This document shows positions 45,019-54,401 of a stretch of DNA of 64,000 nucleotides, one piece after another (the first letter of the stretch is position 1; each line of letters starts with the position of its first letter). The notes beneath the pieces were generated by a model. That model saw only the letters and a program-made list of their open reading frames with translations, did not search any database and was not told where the DNA came from. The stretch is from contig JAOARB010000014.1 in assembly GCA_025210775.1 (NCBI GenBank), positions 1-64,000 on the forward strand, in the 5' to 3' direction. The translations under genes were made by a program, and so were the position numbers. This DNA is from Prolixibacteraceae bacterium. GTDB taxonomy: Bacteria; Bacteroidota; Bacteroidia; Bacteroidales; Prolixibacteraceae.

Positions 45019-45116
45019 CCTATTGTAATTTTTAGTAATTAGTTTTGGTAAAATACATATTTTAGATGACTGTATTTATGATATTTGAATTTTTTTTGAG
45101 ATGCGATCGTTAAGGT

Positions 45117-48100
45117 CTAATTGGAATACCTGTTTTTGGTTGTAAGGTATTCTGATGGAGCGATCCCAAATTCTTTCTTGAAGTTTTTAGAGAAATAATT
45201 GGCATTATTAAATCCAACTTTTTCACTAATCTCAACAATGGTCAGCTGCTCTTTTTGTATTAATTCTACCGCTTTTTGCATACGATATTTCATGATGAAA
45301 TTACTGGTTGTACTTCCTGTAATATTCTTAATCTTGATATGTAAGTTAGATCGACTCATCTTCGTTAAGAGAGCAAATTTATCTACTGTAAAGTCGTTTT
45401 TATGGTAGTTGCTTTCCACAATTTTCGTGATATGTTTTAAGAATATATGTTCTTTGGTAATAGGGGTATTTTTATTTTTAGTTGTGTTTGCACTTGTGAA
45501 AATGTCCGTTAATCTGCTGTTTCTCCTAGAATGGTTTAGTATTTTTTCATGTAACAGTGCACTTGTAAATGGGATTGAAACAATATCATCTACTCCTTTT
45601 TTTAGAAGTTCCACCTCTAGTTGTTCATCTTTTACATTATTTATGTAGAGTAATGGGATCGGAAATAATTTGATATTTTGTTTAATCTGTTTACAGAAAT
45701 TAATATTATCAGAGTGTATGGTATGTACAGGATAGAATACTATTGCTTCAATTTTATTTTTCAATAAAATGGATTCTACGACTTGCATTGTGCTACATTC
45801 TTTTATGTTGAAATACTCTCTTAGATTTTGTGAATAACAGGCTCTTAATGTGGTGTTGTCACAAACAAGTAATATTGTTAAGTTGGTATGCTTGTTTGGA
45901 TTATATTCGATGTCGTTTTTTGTCGTTGATTCTTCCTGTTTTTGTCCTTTGATAGAATCTAAAGTTGATCTTAATTGAGTGACTTGTTGTTTTAGTTGTT
46001 GATGATCCTCTTTTATGGTTTGATATCTTTTACATTTTCTACCTAAGGTATCGACACAGAACTCTAGTGCCTGTACCTGTTGGTTGATCTTCTTTACATT
46101 AAGTGTCTCTTTCTTCTTAAATCTCTGTTTGTAGCGTTTGAAATATTTTGTGATGCTATGTTTGCTCTTAAAAATGATGCACGTGGTTAATATTAGAATA
46201 AACATCAATATTAAATAACCTTTGATGAAAGAGTGGTCTTTGTTAATTATAAATTTTATGGTACGAAGAGAGGATATTGTTTCGGTATTTTTGATTTTAA
46301 AGACGTAGTGATAGGAATCTAAATTCTTAAAATAACAGACTCTGGTAGTAGAAGGGGAGGACCATCTCTTATCGCTTCCTTCTAATTGGTATTGAAATTT
46401 TGTCTTGTATTTCTGTTGAGAATCTATATTGTCGTAATATATTTTAATATTATTGTAATCTGCGCTAAACTTTAGTGTGGACTGTTGGCTAGGATTGTGG
46501 TAGATGATAGAATCTGACTTATCTTTATTGAATCCTACCACTTTGAGTATAAATATGGGGTTGGATATCGATTTGTTGTTGCATTTACTAAACGATGGAT
46601 GAAATAAGGTTAGACCATTATTCCCTCCAAAAATAAGCTCTTTATCTTTTGTCTCTATAACACAGTTCTTACGAAATAGACTATTTAAAACGCCATCTTT
46701 TTTATTGTATTGAATTAGTTCTTTGGAGGTCGTATTGTAGAATATAATTCCTTCTGTTGATGAGAACCATAGGTTGTTGTCTTGGTCTGATTTGATGGAA
46801 TATATTGTAGATGTCTTATATTTCTTTAGTTCTTCAGGTATAATAAATGATTTAATGGATGGCTCATATAAATTAATACCAGCATGAGTTCCAACCCAAA
46901 TATGTTTGGTTTGATCTTGGTGTATTGTCGTGATATTGTTGTTTGAGAGATGGCCATTCTCTTTTTCTGTTGTAAAATGGTAGAATTGTTGCTTTTGTGG
47001 GTCGTATAAGTTTAAACCTCTATAAGTACCAATCCATATTAATCTTTGTACATCTTGATATAGACATGAAATCTGTTTAGATGAGAGTTCCTTTCCTTGA
47101 CAGTCATAATGATAAGGCGTGAACTTCTTCTGCTCTAAATTAAATTGAAAAAGGCCGTTCCATGTTCCAATCCAGATTCTATGTTTGTGGTCTAAAAGTA
47201 TGTCATAGATATGATCATCTTTAAGTTGATTATTCTCCGATGATTTAAGAGAAGTGATCTTTTGGCTTTTGTAGTTGTATATGTTTAAACCTTTAGAATG
47301 TGTGCCTATCAAGGCTATCGAATCATTGACTATTTTAATGGTTTTGATATGGTTGGAACTCAAACCTTTGGACTTCTTAATAGCTCTTATGGTATTTTTC
47401 TTTCTATCCCATATGTTTATTCCAGCATCAGCTGTTCCTATCCATAATCTCTGTTGGGAATCTTTTGCAATAGTGTTGACTATCCTGCCTTTGGTTTTTA
47501 TTCCATGAAATGAAATCCAAGGGTTTATTGTGTAGAATGGAATTTTGTTTTTTTTGTATAAACTTATCCCGCCAAATAATGTTCCTATCCAAACTTGGTT
47601 TAATTTAGAGTCTATCAATATGGAATGAATTGAATTTTGTGATAATGCATATGGATTAATATTATTTTCTTCAATTCTATGATATTGTTTGTTAATCGTG
47701 TTATAGATTACCAACCCTTTGGTTGTACCTATCCATAGCTTCTTATTGTTGTCTATCCCAATTGTTCGGACTCTCTTGTTGGGTAATATGGTTGTTATTG
47801 AATCAATAAGGTTAAATTGACTATCGGTCTTTATTACACCATGATTTTCTGTTGCTATCCAATAGTTCTCCTCGTTACTACTTTTAATTATAGAGTTAAT
47901 ATTATATTTGTTTAAAATGGGACAGTCATTAATGATTTTTTTAGTCGATAGGTCAAGAATGAAAATACCATATTCCGAACAGATTATAATATTCTGACCT
48001 AATTGTAGGGTGTATTTTATGTGATTAAATTGTAGCTTCTTATTTTTTATTGGAACTTTCTTAAAATGATTGTGCTTATGTTTTTTGCGTAAAATATCTC

Positions 48101-48539
48101 CATTGTATCTAAAGATCCATAAATCATTATGTTGATCTTCACACATTCCTGCAACATATTTAGGACGTGTTATGGTTGGTATTTCATAGTTAATAAATTG
48201 GTTTTCTTGTGATATATATTTTGAAACACCTAATGCGGTTAATACCCAAATATTTTTTTCTTGATCTTCGTATATTCTTCTTACATAATTACAGCCTAAT
48301 GAAGAGCTATCTGATGTGTGTTTAAGCTGCTCTATTTGAGTTCCGATTAATCTATTTAGTCCATTTCGAGTGCCTACCCACATTACACCATTACAATCTC
48401 TATGAAATGTTGTAATAGAGTTATCTGTAAGTCCCTCTTCAACTTCTATATGCTGGAATAGATATTTGGGTGGTTGTGCATAATTTGTTTTAAAATGCAA
48501 GAATAGGAAAAGGAGTAGTAGATTCTTTATGTTTCTCAT
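45117..48539 (-). CDS. HTCS-like transmembrane regulator lacking the histidine kinase (reg_prop, Y_Y_Y, TM, coiled coil, pseudo-receiver, AraC HTH)
   Basis: A 1140-residue transcriptional regulator. Order: signal segment 1-21; about 14 reg_prop beta-propeller repeats (W-V-G-T/W-I-G-T motifs) to about 640; Y_Y_Y domain about 690-765; one TM helix near 777-795; a coiled coil near 800-880; a receiver-like domain about 886-1005; an AraC-type double HTH at about 1030-1130 (MSRSNLHIKIKNITG, VGFNNANYFSKNFKKEFG). The usual HisKA/HATPase block (about 230 residues) is absent. In the receiver the phosphoacceptor Asp is Tyr (AIVFYPV, near 936) and the conserved Lys is Ile (VSIPF). It is divergent from the SGBP/SusC/SusD operon, its likely target. 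Confidence 0.88.
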   Translation of the reverse strand: MRNIKNLLLLFLFLHFKTNYAQPPKYLFQHIEVEEGLTDNSITTFHRDCNGVMWVGTRNGLNRLIGTQIEQLKHTSDSSSLGCNYVRRIYEDQEKNIWVLTALGVSKYISQENQFINYEIPTITRPKYVAGMCEDQHNDLWIFRYNGDILRKKHKHNHFKKVPIKNKKLQFNHIKYTLQLGQNIIICSEYGIFILDLSTKKIINDCPILNKYNINSIIKSSNEENYWIATENHGVIKTDSQFNLIDSITTILPNKRVRTIGIDNNKKLWIGTTKGLVIYNTINKQYHRIEENNINPYALSQNSIHSILIDSKLNQVWIGTLFGGISLYKKNKIPFYTINPWISFHGIKTKGRIVNTIAKDSQQRLWIGTADAGINIWDRKKNTIRAIKKSKGLSSNHIKTIKIVNDSIALIGTHSKGLNIYNYKSQKITSLKSSENNQLKDDHIYDILLDHKHRIWIGTWNGLFQFNLEQKKFTPYHYDCQGKELSSKQISCLYQDVQRLIWIGTYRGLNLYDPQKQQFYHFTTEKENGHLSNNNITTIHQDQTKHIWVGTHAGINLYEPSIKSFIIPEELKKYKTSTIYSIKSDQDNNLWFSSTEGIIFYNTTSKELIQYNKKDGVLNSLFRKNCVIETKDKELIFGGNNGLTLFHPSFSKCNNKSISNPIFILKVVGFNKDKSDSIIYHNPSQQSTLKFSADYNNIKIYYDNIDSQQKYKTKFQYQLEGSDKRWSSPSTTRVCYFKNLDSYHYVFKIKNTETISSLRTIKFIINKDHSFIKGYLILMFILILTTCIIFKSKHSITKYFKRYKQRFKKKETLNVKKINQQVQALEFCVDTLGRKCKRYQTIKEDHQQLKQQVTQLRSTLDSIKGQKQEESTTKNDIEYNPNKHTNLTILLVCDNTTLRACYSQNLREYFNIKECSTMQVVESILLKNKIEAIVFYPVHTIHSDNINFCKQIKQNIKLFPIPLLYINNVKDEQLEVELLKKGVDDIVSIPFTSALLHEKILNHSRRNSRLTDIFTSANTTKNKNTPITKEHIFLKHITKIVESNYHKNDFTVDKFALLTKMSRSNLHIKIKNITGSTTSNFIMKYRMQKAVELIQKEQLTIVEISEKVGFNNANYFSKNFKKEFGIAPSEYLTTKNRYSN

Positions 48540-48924
48540 TCTTATATGTTACTTGTTTATTTTGTTTGTGGTTAACAAGAAATATGGGTTATTTTTTGTG
48601 GATAAATTTAATTCATTTTTCATAAATTAATATATTGTTCTATTTATTCTTTTATCGTTATTGGAAATGCTATGTCTTTTTGTATTGTTCAGTAATTCAG
48701 TATGATACGATAGTGGTTGTTGTGTGATTTTGTTGTCGTTTTCAACATATCTATCCAAGAATTCAACATATTTTGCTATTGTTTATTGATATCTGAATGA
48801 TGTTGAAGGTCATATAATATACTTTTGAAGTAGTTGATTGATAGAATTAATTGTAAAAATGAAATTGCTATTAAACAACGATTCTGTAGGCCTTAAAATT
48901 ATAGATAACTAACAAACTGTTTAT
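48540..48924. promoter_or_regulatory. Divergent regulatory spacer between the regulator and the SusCD operon
   Basis: No gene. It carries direct repeats TTCAACATAT at 48741-48750 and 48762-48771 and an inverted ATGTTGAA at 48800-48807. Further right, TTTG at 48824-48827 with a weak TTAATTG about 19 bp on could be an activator-dependent promoter for the operon beginning at 48925. Confidence 0.5.
48741..48771. promoter_or_regulatory. Candidate operator: direct repeat with 21-bp period
   Basis: Two identical TTCAACATAT boxes start 21 bp apart, which is two helical turns and the spacing expected for an AraC-type dimer binding one face of DNA. They lie about 155 bp before the lipoprotein start. 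Confidence 0.45.
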
Positions 48925-51126
48925 ATGAAAACTAACTTCATCAAAAAAAGATGCCTCTTAATGGGAGTTCTTTTTGCAGCGATATTCTTTAGTAGCTGTG
49001 AAGAGAAAATAGCTCTGAGAGATCATGGAATCTTGCCAGAAATGAATTATGATTTATCCACCAAAGATGTAACTGCCAATGGTGTTATAAGAACTATTAC
49101 TAGTGATGGTACCACTTATTTGGCTGAAGCATTTACTTCTCAAGAACCAACGTCTAATACCTTCATCACAAGTTATGTGATAAAGGAAGTTACTTTAGAT
49201 GATCAAGTTGTTCCTTCTAGTAAATTTAAATTAGATCAAAAGTCTGGGGTTCTATCTATTGCTTCTGAAACGTATCTAGCACCAGGAAATTATGTGGTGG
49301 ATATTAAAGTGAGTAGTGCTAAGAATTCAAATATTATTAAGGGTGCTTTTAAATTAAAAGCCGTAGATACTGGGGTTATTTACAATAAGAAAACAGCCTT
49401 TTTAGGTAAAAACTTTACTAGTGGAGCTCCAGAAATAAAAGGGGATCTTAAAGAGATTACTTTTACTATTGAAGGAGAAAAGCATGGCTTCGTAATTAAT
49501 GATAAAACTGGAGAAGTGACTCTTGATGCTGTTAACAGTACAAAAGTAGGAAGTTATACTTTAAATATTAAAGTGACTCATGCAGATGGAGAGATTGTTT
49601 TCCCATCAGGAATAGCTTTTGCTATTGAAAAGGAGATTATTGCACCTTCTGCTTTTTCTTACGATCAGATCATTGTAGAGAAAGGACAAGGTAAATCTAT
49701 TCTGCCTGTGATTACAGGTAATAATCTACAGTATAGTATTAAGGGAAACTCTATAGAGGGGGTTTCGCTAAATCAAACTACTGGAGAGGTTACTGTTGAA
49801 GATCCTAATAGTTTAGACGTCGGAGAATATAGTTTTGTTGTTGAAGCATCTAATTCATTAGGTAGTGTTGAAGCGACTGTTCAAGTTAAGGTGGTACTAC
49901 CTAAACCGAAATCACTTGTTTATGCGATTAATGAAGTTACTGTGATTGAAGGTAAAGCATTTAATTCTGTAACTCCTTCAATCGTGAATGGAGATAATAT
50001 TACCTATGCTTTAGAGGATACTCGTTTTGCAATAGACAAAAATGGAGTTATTTCATTAGCTGATGGAAATAATATTCCTGAAGGTGATTACCAACTTAAA
50101 GTTTTAGTGACTTATCCTGATGGTGTCGTTGAATTTGAGAATGCATTTACAATTCATATTGTAGCTGGTGCTGTAGCCCCAACCACTTTTAATTATCCTC
50201 AAACAACTGCTGTACAAGGATGTGCTAAGGATATTGTCCCTGTTGTTGATGGTGCAGGAGTAACTTTTAGAGCAAAAGAGAATCTACCTGCAGGAATTGT
50301 TCTTGATGAGAATACTGGTGTTGTTAAGATTGAAGCAAACAATACTTTAGCTATACAAGATTATAATATTGTTATTATTGCAGGAAATAGTGGAGGTGAG
50401 TTGGAAACAACTTTAAGTCTAACTATTGAAACCCCTCCTAGCAATTTCCAATATGAAACTAATCAAATTACTACTGGAACAGGTTCTTTCTCTAGTAGTC
50501 AACCAACCATTACAGATGGTATTGGAGTGAAATTCTCTATTGATAGAGACGATATCTTTGAGATTAATGAAACAACAGGAGTTATCTCTCGTAAAGATGG
50601 TGTCGATGTAGTTGGAGGAGAATATGATATTGTTGTTACTGCAAATAAAGACGGCTTCAAACTCACTACCAATTTTAAAGTAATTGTTTGGCAAGTGGTA
50701 TATACTCCAAAAGAGTTGACTGGTGCCTCTACAGATGATTTTGAAGCGGCTGTACCTTCAATGGCTTTTGGTCCTGATGGTGGAACTCATGAAGTAAGAG
50801 GTTTCTACTTCACAGGAATGGTTGAGGGTGTACAATATACTGATGTGCTAATTAAAGGAGGAGCAGCCAATTTTACTCCTGAAGTAAAAGCAATATGTGA
50901 TGCTGCTGGTTTAACTCGCAGTGGAAAATTAGATACAAATAAGTTCCGTGATTGGATTGGTGTACCACCAAGTTCAAGTGGGGCTATTGGAAAAGGTCCA
51001 TGGGATGGTACAGTAAAGGTTAAGTCAGGGAAGTTTATTTCAGGTAAATATTCTCTTGTAACAAGATATGGTAAAGATGGTAAGAAAGCAGAAATGCACC
51101 ATGTAATTGATATCAATATAAATTAA
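48925..51126 (+). CDS. Surface lipoprotein with about six Ig/cadherin-like repeats (glycan-binding-protein-like)
   Basis: A 733-residue lipoprotein: lipobox FSSC (Cys near 25) followed by EEK, an acidic start typical of Bacteroidota surface lipoproteins. From about 40 to 590 there are six roughly 85-95-residue beta-sandwich repeats, each with the ending pattern N-x-x-T-G-x-V-x-[IL] then G-x-Y-x-[FLI]-x-V (DKTGEVTLDAVN, NQTTGEVTVEDPN, DENTGVVKIEANN, NETTGVISRKDG). The last ~140 residues are a distinct domain ending HHVIDININ. It occupies the place of a surface glycan-binding protein, but before susC in place of after susD. Ligand unknown. Confidence 0.7.
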   Translation: MKTNFIKKRCLLMGVLFAAIFFSSCEEKIALRDHGILPEMNYDLSTKDVTANGVIRTITSDGTTYLAEAFTSQEPTSNTFITSYVIKEVTLDDQVVPSSKFKLDQKSGVLSIASETYLAPGNYVVDIKVSSAKNSNIIKGAFKLKAVDTGVIYNKKTAFLGKNFTSGAPEIKGDLKEITFTIEGEKHGFVINDKTGEVTLDAVNSTKVGSYTLNIKVTHADGEIVFPSGIAFAIEKEIIAPSAFSYDQIIVEKGQGKSILPVITGNNLQYSIKGNSIEGVSLNQTTGEVTVEDPNSLDVGEYSFVVEASNSLGSVEATVQVKVVLPKPKSLVYAINEVTVIEGKAFNSVTPSIVNGDNITYALEDTRFAIDKNGVISLADGNNIPEGDYQLKVLVTYPDGVVEFENAFTIHIVAGAVAPTTFNYPQTTAVQGCAKDIVPVVDGAGVTFRAKENLPAGIVLDENTGVVKIEANNTLAIQDYNIVIIAGNSGGELETTLSLTIETPPSNFQYETNQITTGTGSFSSSQPTITDGIGVKFSIDRDDIFEINETTGVISRKDGVDVVGGEYDIVVTANKDGFKLTTNFKVIVWQVVYTPKELTGASTDDFEAAVPSMAFGPDGGTHEVRGFYFTGMVEGVQYTDVLIKGGAANFTPEVKAICDAAGLTRSGKLDTNKFRDWIGVPPSSSGAIGKGPWDGTVKVKSGKFISGKYSLVTRYGKDGKKAEMHHVIDININ

Positions 51127-51134
51127 ACCTCCTT

Positions 51135-51186
51135 TATCTCTTTTATATCCTATGCTTGCTTTAAAATATGGGATATAAAAGAGATA
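51135..51186 (+). promoter_or_regulatory. Intercistronic hairpin before susC
   Basis: TATCTCTTTTATATCC (51135-51150) pairs perfectly with GGATATAAAAGAGATA (51171-51186). It sits between the lipoprotein stop and the susC ATG at 51204 and lacks a T-run, so it is more likely an attenuator or RNA-stability element than a full terminator. Confidence 0.6.
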
Positions 51187-51203
51187 GTATAGAATATCTA
51201 AGT

Positions 51204-54200
51204 ATGAAAAATATATTATTATTAACTCTATTGATGGCTTTTTCATTGGGCTCATTTGCTCAATCAAAAGTGATTACAGGGATTGTGAAAGACACAAATG
51301 GTGAAGCCCTACCAGGTGTCACAGTTTATGTCAAGGGTACTACAACGGGTACGATAACCCTAATGGATGGTAACTTCTCTTTAAAAGTACAAGATCCTCA
51401 AAAAAAGACATTGATCTTTTCTTTTATTGGATTTGAGAAAAAAGAAAAAAAGATAGGGGATTCTAAACATCTAAATATTGTTATGAAGACCATGACAACG
51501 GATTTGGATGAAGTCGTTGCCATCGGTTATGGCTCACAAAAAAAGAAATCGTTAACTGGTTCTATTAGCTCGGTTTCTACTAAGGATATTGAGAATTTGC
51601 CAACGACAAGTGTAGCTACTGCTCTTGCTGGTAAAGTTTCTGGTGTACAGATCACCACTAGTGAAGGATCTCCTGATGCACAAATAAGCATTAAAGTGCG
51701 TGGTGGTAGTTCTATCACTCAAAGTAATGAGCCTTTATATATCGTTGATGGTTTCCCTTCTGAAGATGGAATTAATTTTATTGATCCTTCTGATATTGAA
51801 ACTATTGATGTTCTTAAAGATGCTTCATCTGCTGCAATCTATGGTTCTCGTGGTGCCAATGGGGTTATTCTTGTAACCACTAAGGCTGGAGTAAAAGGAA
51901 AGACAAGAATCAATTATGACACTTTTATGGGAATCAAACAGATCTCTAAAAAGATGGATCTAATGAATCCTTATGAGTTTGTTTTGCTTCAATATGAAAA
52001 CCAATATGATGAAAAATTAGAAAGCTTTACTAATATTTATGGTGAGTATGATGAACTTCGTTCCTTATATGAAGGACGTCCAGGTGTCGATTGGCAAGAA
52101 GAAATGTTTGGGGGTAATGCTTTAACTCAAAAACATAAGATTACGATTAATGGCGGTAATTCAAATACCAAATATAATGTGTCTTACGGATATGATGACA
52201 ATGAGGGAATTATGGTTAACAGTGGTTTCCAACGTCACTCTTTCCGTCTTAAGTTAGATCAAAAGATCAATGATTACCTTGATGCAACGGTAACAACAGG
52301 TTATGTAAGCCAGAAAACTTATGGTATGGGTACTTCTGATCAATCATCATATTTCAATAAGATGACCCATATTGCTCGTTATAGACCTACAATTGGAAAA
52401 AACGGGAATGATTATGACCTTGTTACTCAGGATGAAGATCCTATTTTTGTTGATGAGGATGGAAATGTAATGCAGAATCCTTTGACTTCAGCATATGCTG
52501 AGACCAGAGAAAAGAGTAGAGAAATTCTTTCTATCAATGCAAACATCAGAGCAAAAATCACCAAAGATCTAACAGCTACTGTTTCTGGTGGTATTAATCG
52601 TAGTACACGTATCAATGATTCTTTCGATGGTGAACGTTCTGTGACTGCTAAACGTAGAGGGGCTGCTTTTGGTTATACTCAATTTGAGACACCAAGTAGA
52701 TGGTCCTATTCAACTACACTTAATTATGTGAAGAATATTTTTAGTGATCACAAGGTTAATTTCCTTTTGGGTCACGAGCAAGTACATTCATCTTCTCGTT
52801 ATTTAAAAGCAGAGGCCTCTAATTTTCCTAACGACGATATGGGATTGGCTAATATGGGATTAGGGGAAGCACTTCCTTTAAGATCAGGCATGAGCGAAAC
52901 AGCCTTATTGTCATATTTTACACGTCTTAATTATAACATTAAAGAGAAGTATCTATTCTCTATGACTTATCGTGCGGATGGATCATCTAAATTTGGATCA
53001 GAAAACTTATGGGGATTTTTCCCGTCTGGATCTTTTGCATGGAGGATTAGTGAAGAGAGCTTTATGAAAGGAATTCCTTCTCTTTCGAATATGAAGCTTA
53101 GATTAAGTCATGGTACCTCTGGTAACGACCGTATTGGTATTGATCTATCGAAAACAAAAATGATTAGTGCAAGTTATGGTTTTGGTAACCAGAGAGAAGT
53201 GGTGATTATTCCTGCTAATATTCCAAATACAAAGTTAAAGTGGGAAACAACCTATTCTTCTAATATTGGTCTTGATCTTGGTTTCTTTGATCAAAAATTG
53301 AATTTCACTGTAGATTATTATCAAGGGGTTACCAAAGATCTATTGCTTAATAAACGTGTTCCATTGACTACTGGTTATTCAAACCAGATGGTGAATGTTG
53401 GTGAAACGGAAAATAGAGGTTTAGATTTTACTATCAACACCGTAAATATCCAAAAACGTAAGTTTAAGTGGACAACGAATTTCAACCTTTCTTTTAATAA
53501 AAATAAAGTACGCAAATTAGCTAACGGTCAACAATATTTCGAACAAGCTGCAGGGTGGAGTAGTAAAATGAATGAAAATGACTATATGATCCGTGTTGGT
53601 GAATCACTAGGACAGATGTATGGTTATGTGTATGATGGTTTCTATAGAGTGGATGACTTTAATTATGACGAGGCAACCCAACAATATACATTAAAAGATG
53701 GAATTGCTTCTGAACCTAATGTGCAAGCTCAACCAGGTGTAGTAAGATATCAAGATATCTCTGGTCCTGATGGTGTTCCTGATGGGATAGTGGACAACCA
53801 TGATAGAAAAGTGGTGGGTAATGCAAATCCTGACCTATTTGGTGGAATGACCAACACTTTTAGTTATAAGAATTTTGACCTTAGTATTTTTGTGAATTTT
53901 GCTATTGGTAACGACGTATACAATGCAAATAGAATTTACTATAATCAAGGTTTCCAAAGAAATAACAATGCATTAGCTGAACTTAGTGGACGTTGGACTG
54001 ATATTGATGGTGGTGGAATTAAAATCACTGACCCAGCAGTCTTAAAACAGATGAATCAGGATGCAACTATGCCTGCATGGGACGGAAATATGGTTCCTCA
54101 CTTTAGCTCTTTTGCTGTGGAGGATGCTTCTTTCTTAAGAATCAATAATATCACATTAGGATATACCTTCTCTAAGAAATTGATTAAGAAAATAGGTTTA

Positions 54201-54371
54201 AATCGTTTCCGCATATATGGTTCGGTTAATAATCTATACACTTTTACAAACTATTCTGGATTTGACCCAGAGGTAAGTACTCGTAATAGAACAGGTCTTA
54301 CTCCTGGTGTTGATTGGGGAGCTTATCCTCGTAGTCGTTCGTTTATTGTGGGATTAAATCTTTCGTTATAA
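51204..54371 (+). CDS. SusC/RagA family TonB-linked outer membrane transporter
   Basis: A 1055-residue TonB-dependent transporter that would take up an oligosaccharide or peptide bound by the SusD partner. Signal peptide 1-19 (ending FAQS), a carboxypeptidase-like domain about 22-100 (ITGIVKDTNGEALPGVTVYV), the SusC plug signature with VVAIGYGSQKKKSLTGSIS (near 106-124), then VRGGSSITQSNEPLYIVDGF and a long barrel ending in PRSRSFIVGLNLSL. The ATG at 51204 starts the signal peptide; the frame start at 51168 adds 12 residues. It lies 30 bp before susD. Confidence 0.95.
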   Translation: MKNILLLTLLMAFSLGSFAQSKVITGIVKDTNGEALPGVTVYVKGTTTGTITLMDGNFSLKVQDPQKKTLIFSFIGFEKKEKKIGDSKHLNIVMKTMTTDLDEVVAIGYGSQKKKSLTGSISSVSTKDIENLPTTSVATALAGKVSGVQITTSEGSPDAQISIKVRGGSSITQSNEPLYIVDGFPSEDGINFIDPSDIETIDVLKDASSAAIYGSRGANGVILVTTKAGVKGKTRINYDTFMGIKQISKKMDLMNPYEFVLLQYENQYDEKLESFTNIYGEYDELRSLYEGRPGVDWQEEMFGGNALTQKHKITINGGNSNTKYNVSYGYDDNEGIMVNSGFQRHSFRLKLDQKINDYLDATVTTGYVSQKTYGMGTSDQSSYFNKMTHIARYRPTIGKNGNDYDLVTQDEDPIFVDEDGNVMQNPLTSAYAETREKSREILSINANIRAKITKDLTATVSGGINRSTRINDSFDGERSVTAKRRGAAFGYTQFETPSRWSYSTTLNYVKNIFSDHKVNFLLGHEQVHSSSRYLKAEASNFPNDDMGLANMGLGEALPLRSGMSETALLSYFTRLNYNIKEKYLFSMTYRADGSSKFGSENLWGFFPSGSFAWRISEESFMKGIPSLSNMKLRLSHGTSGNDRIGIDLSKTKMISASYGFGNQREVVIIPANIPNTKLKWETTYSSNIGLDLGFFDQKLNFTVDYYQGVTKDLLLNKRVPLTTGYSNQMVNVGETENRGLDFTINTVNIQKRKFKWTTNFNLSFNKNKVRKLANGQQYFEQAAGWSSKMNENDYMIRVGESLGQMYGYVYDGFYRVDDFNYDEATQQYTLKDGIASEPNVQAQPGVVRYQDISGPDGVPDGIVDNHDRKVVGNANPDLFGGMTNTFSYKNFDLSIFVNFAIGNDVYNANRIYYNQGFQRNNNALAELSGRWTDIDGGGIKITDPAVLKQMNQDATMPAWDGNMVPHFSSFAVEDASFLRINNITLGYTFSKKLIKKIGLNRFRIYGSVNNLYTFTNYSGFDPEVSTRNRTGLTPGVDWGAYPRSRSFIVGLNLSL

Positions 54372-54401
54372 ATCCAATAGGATATTAAATCAGCATTCGT
54401 T

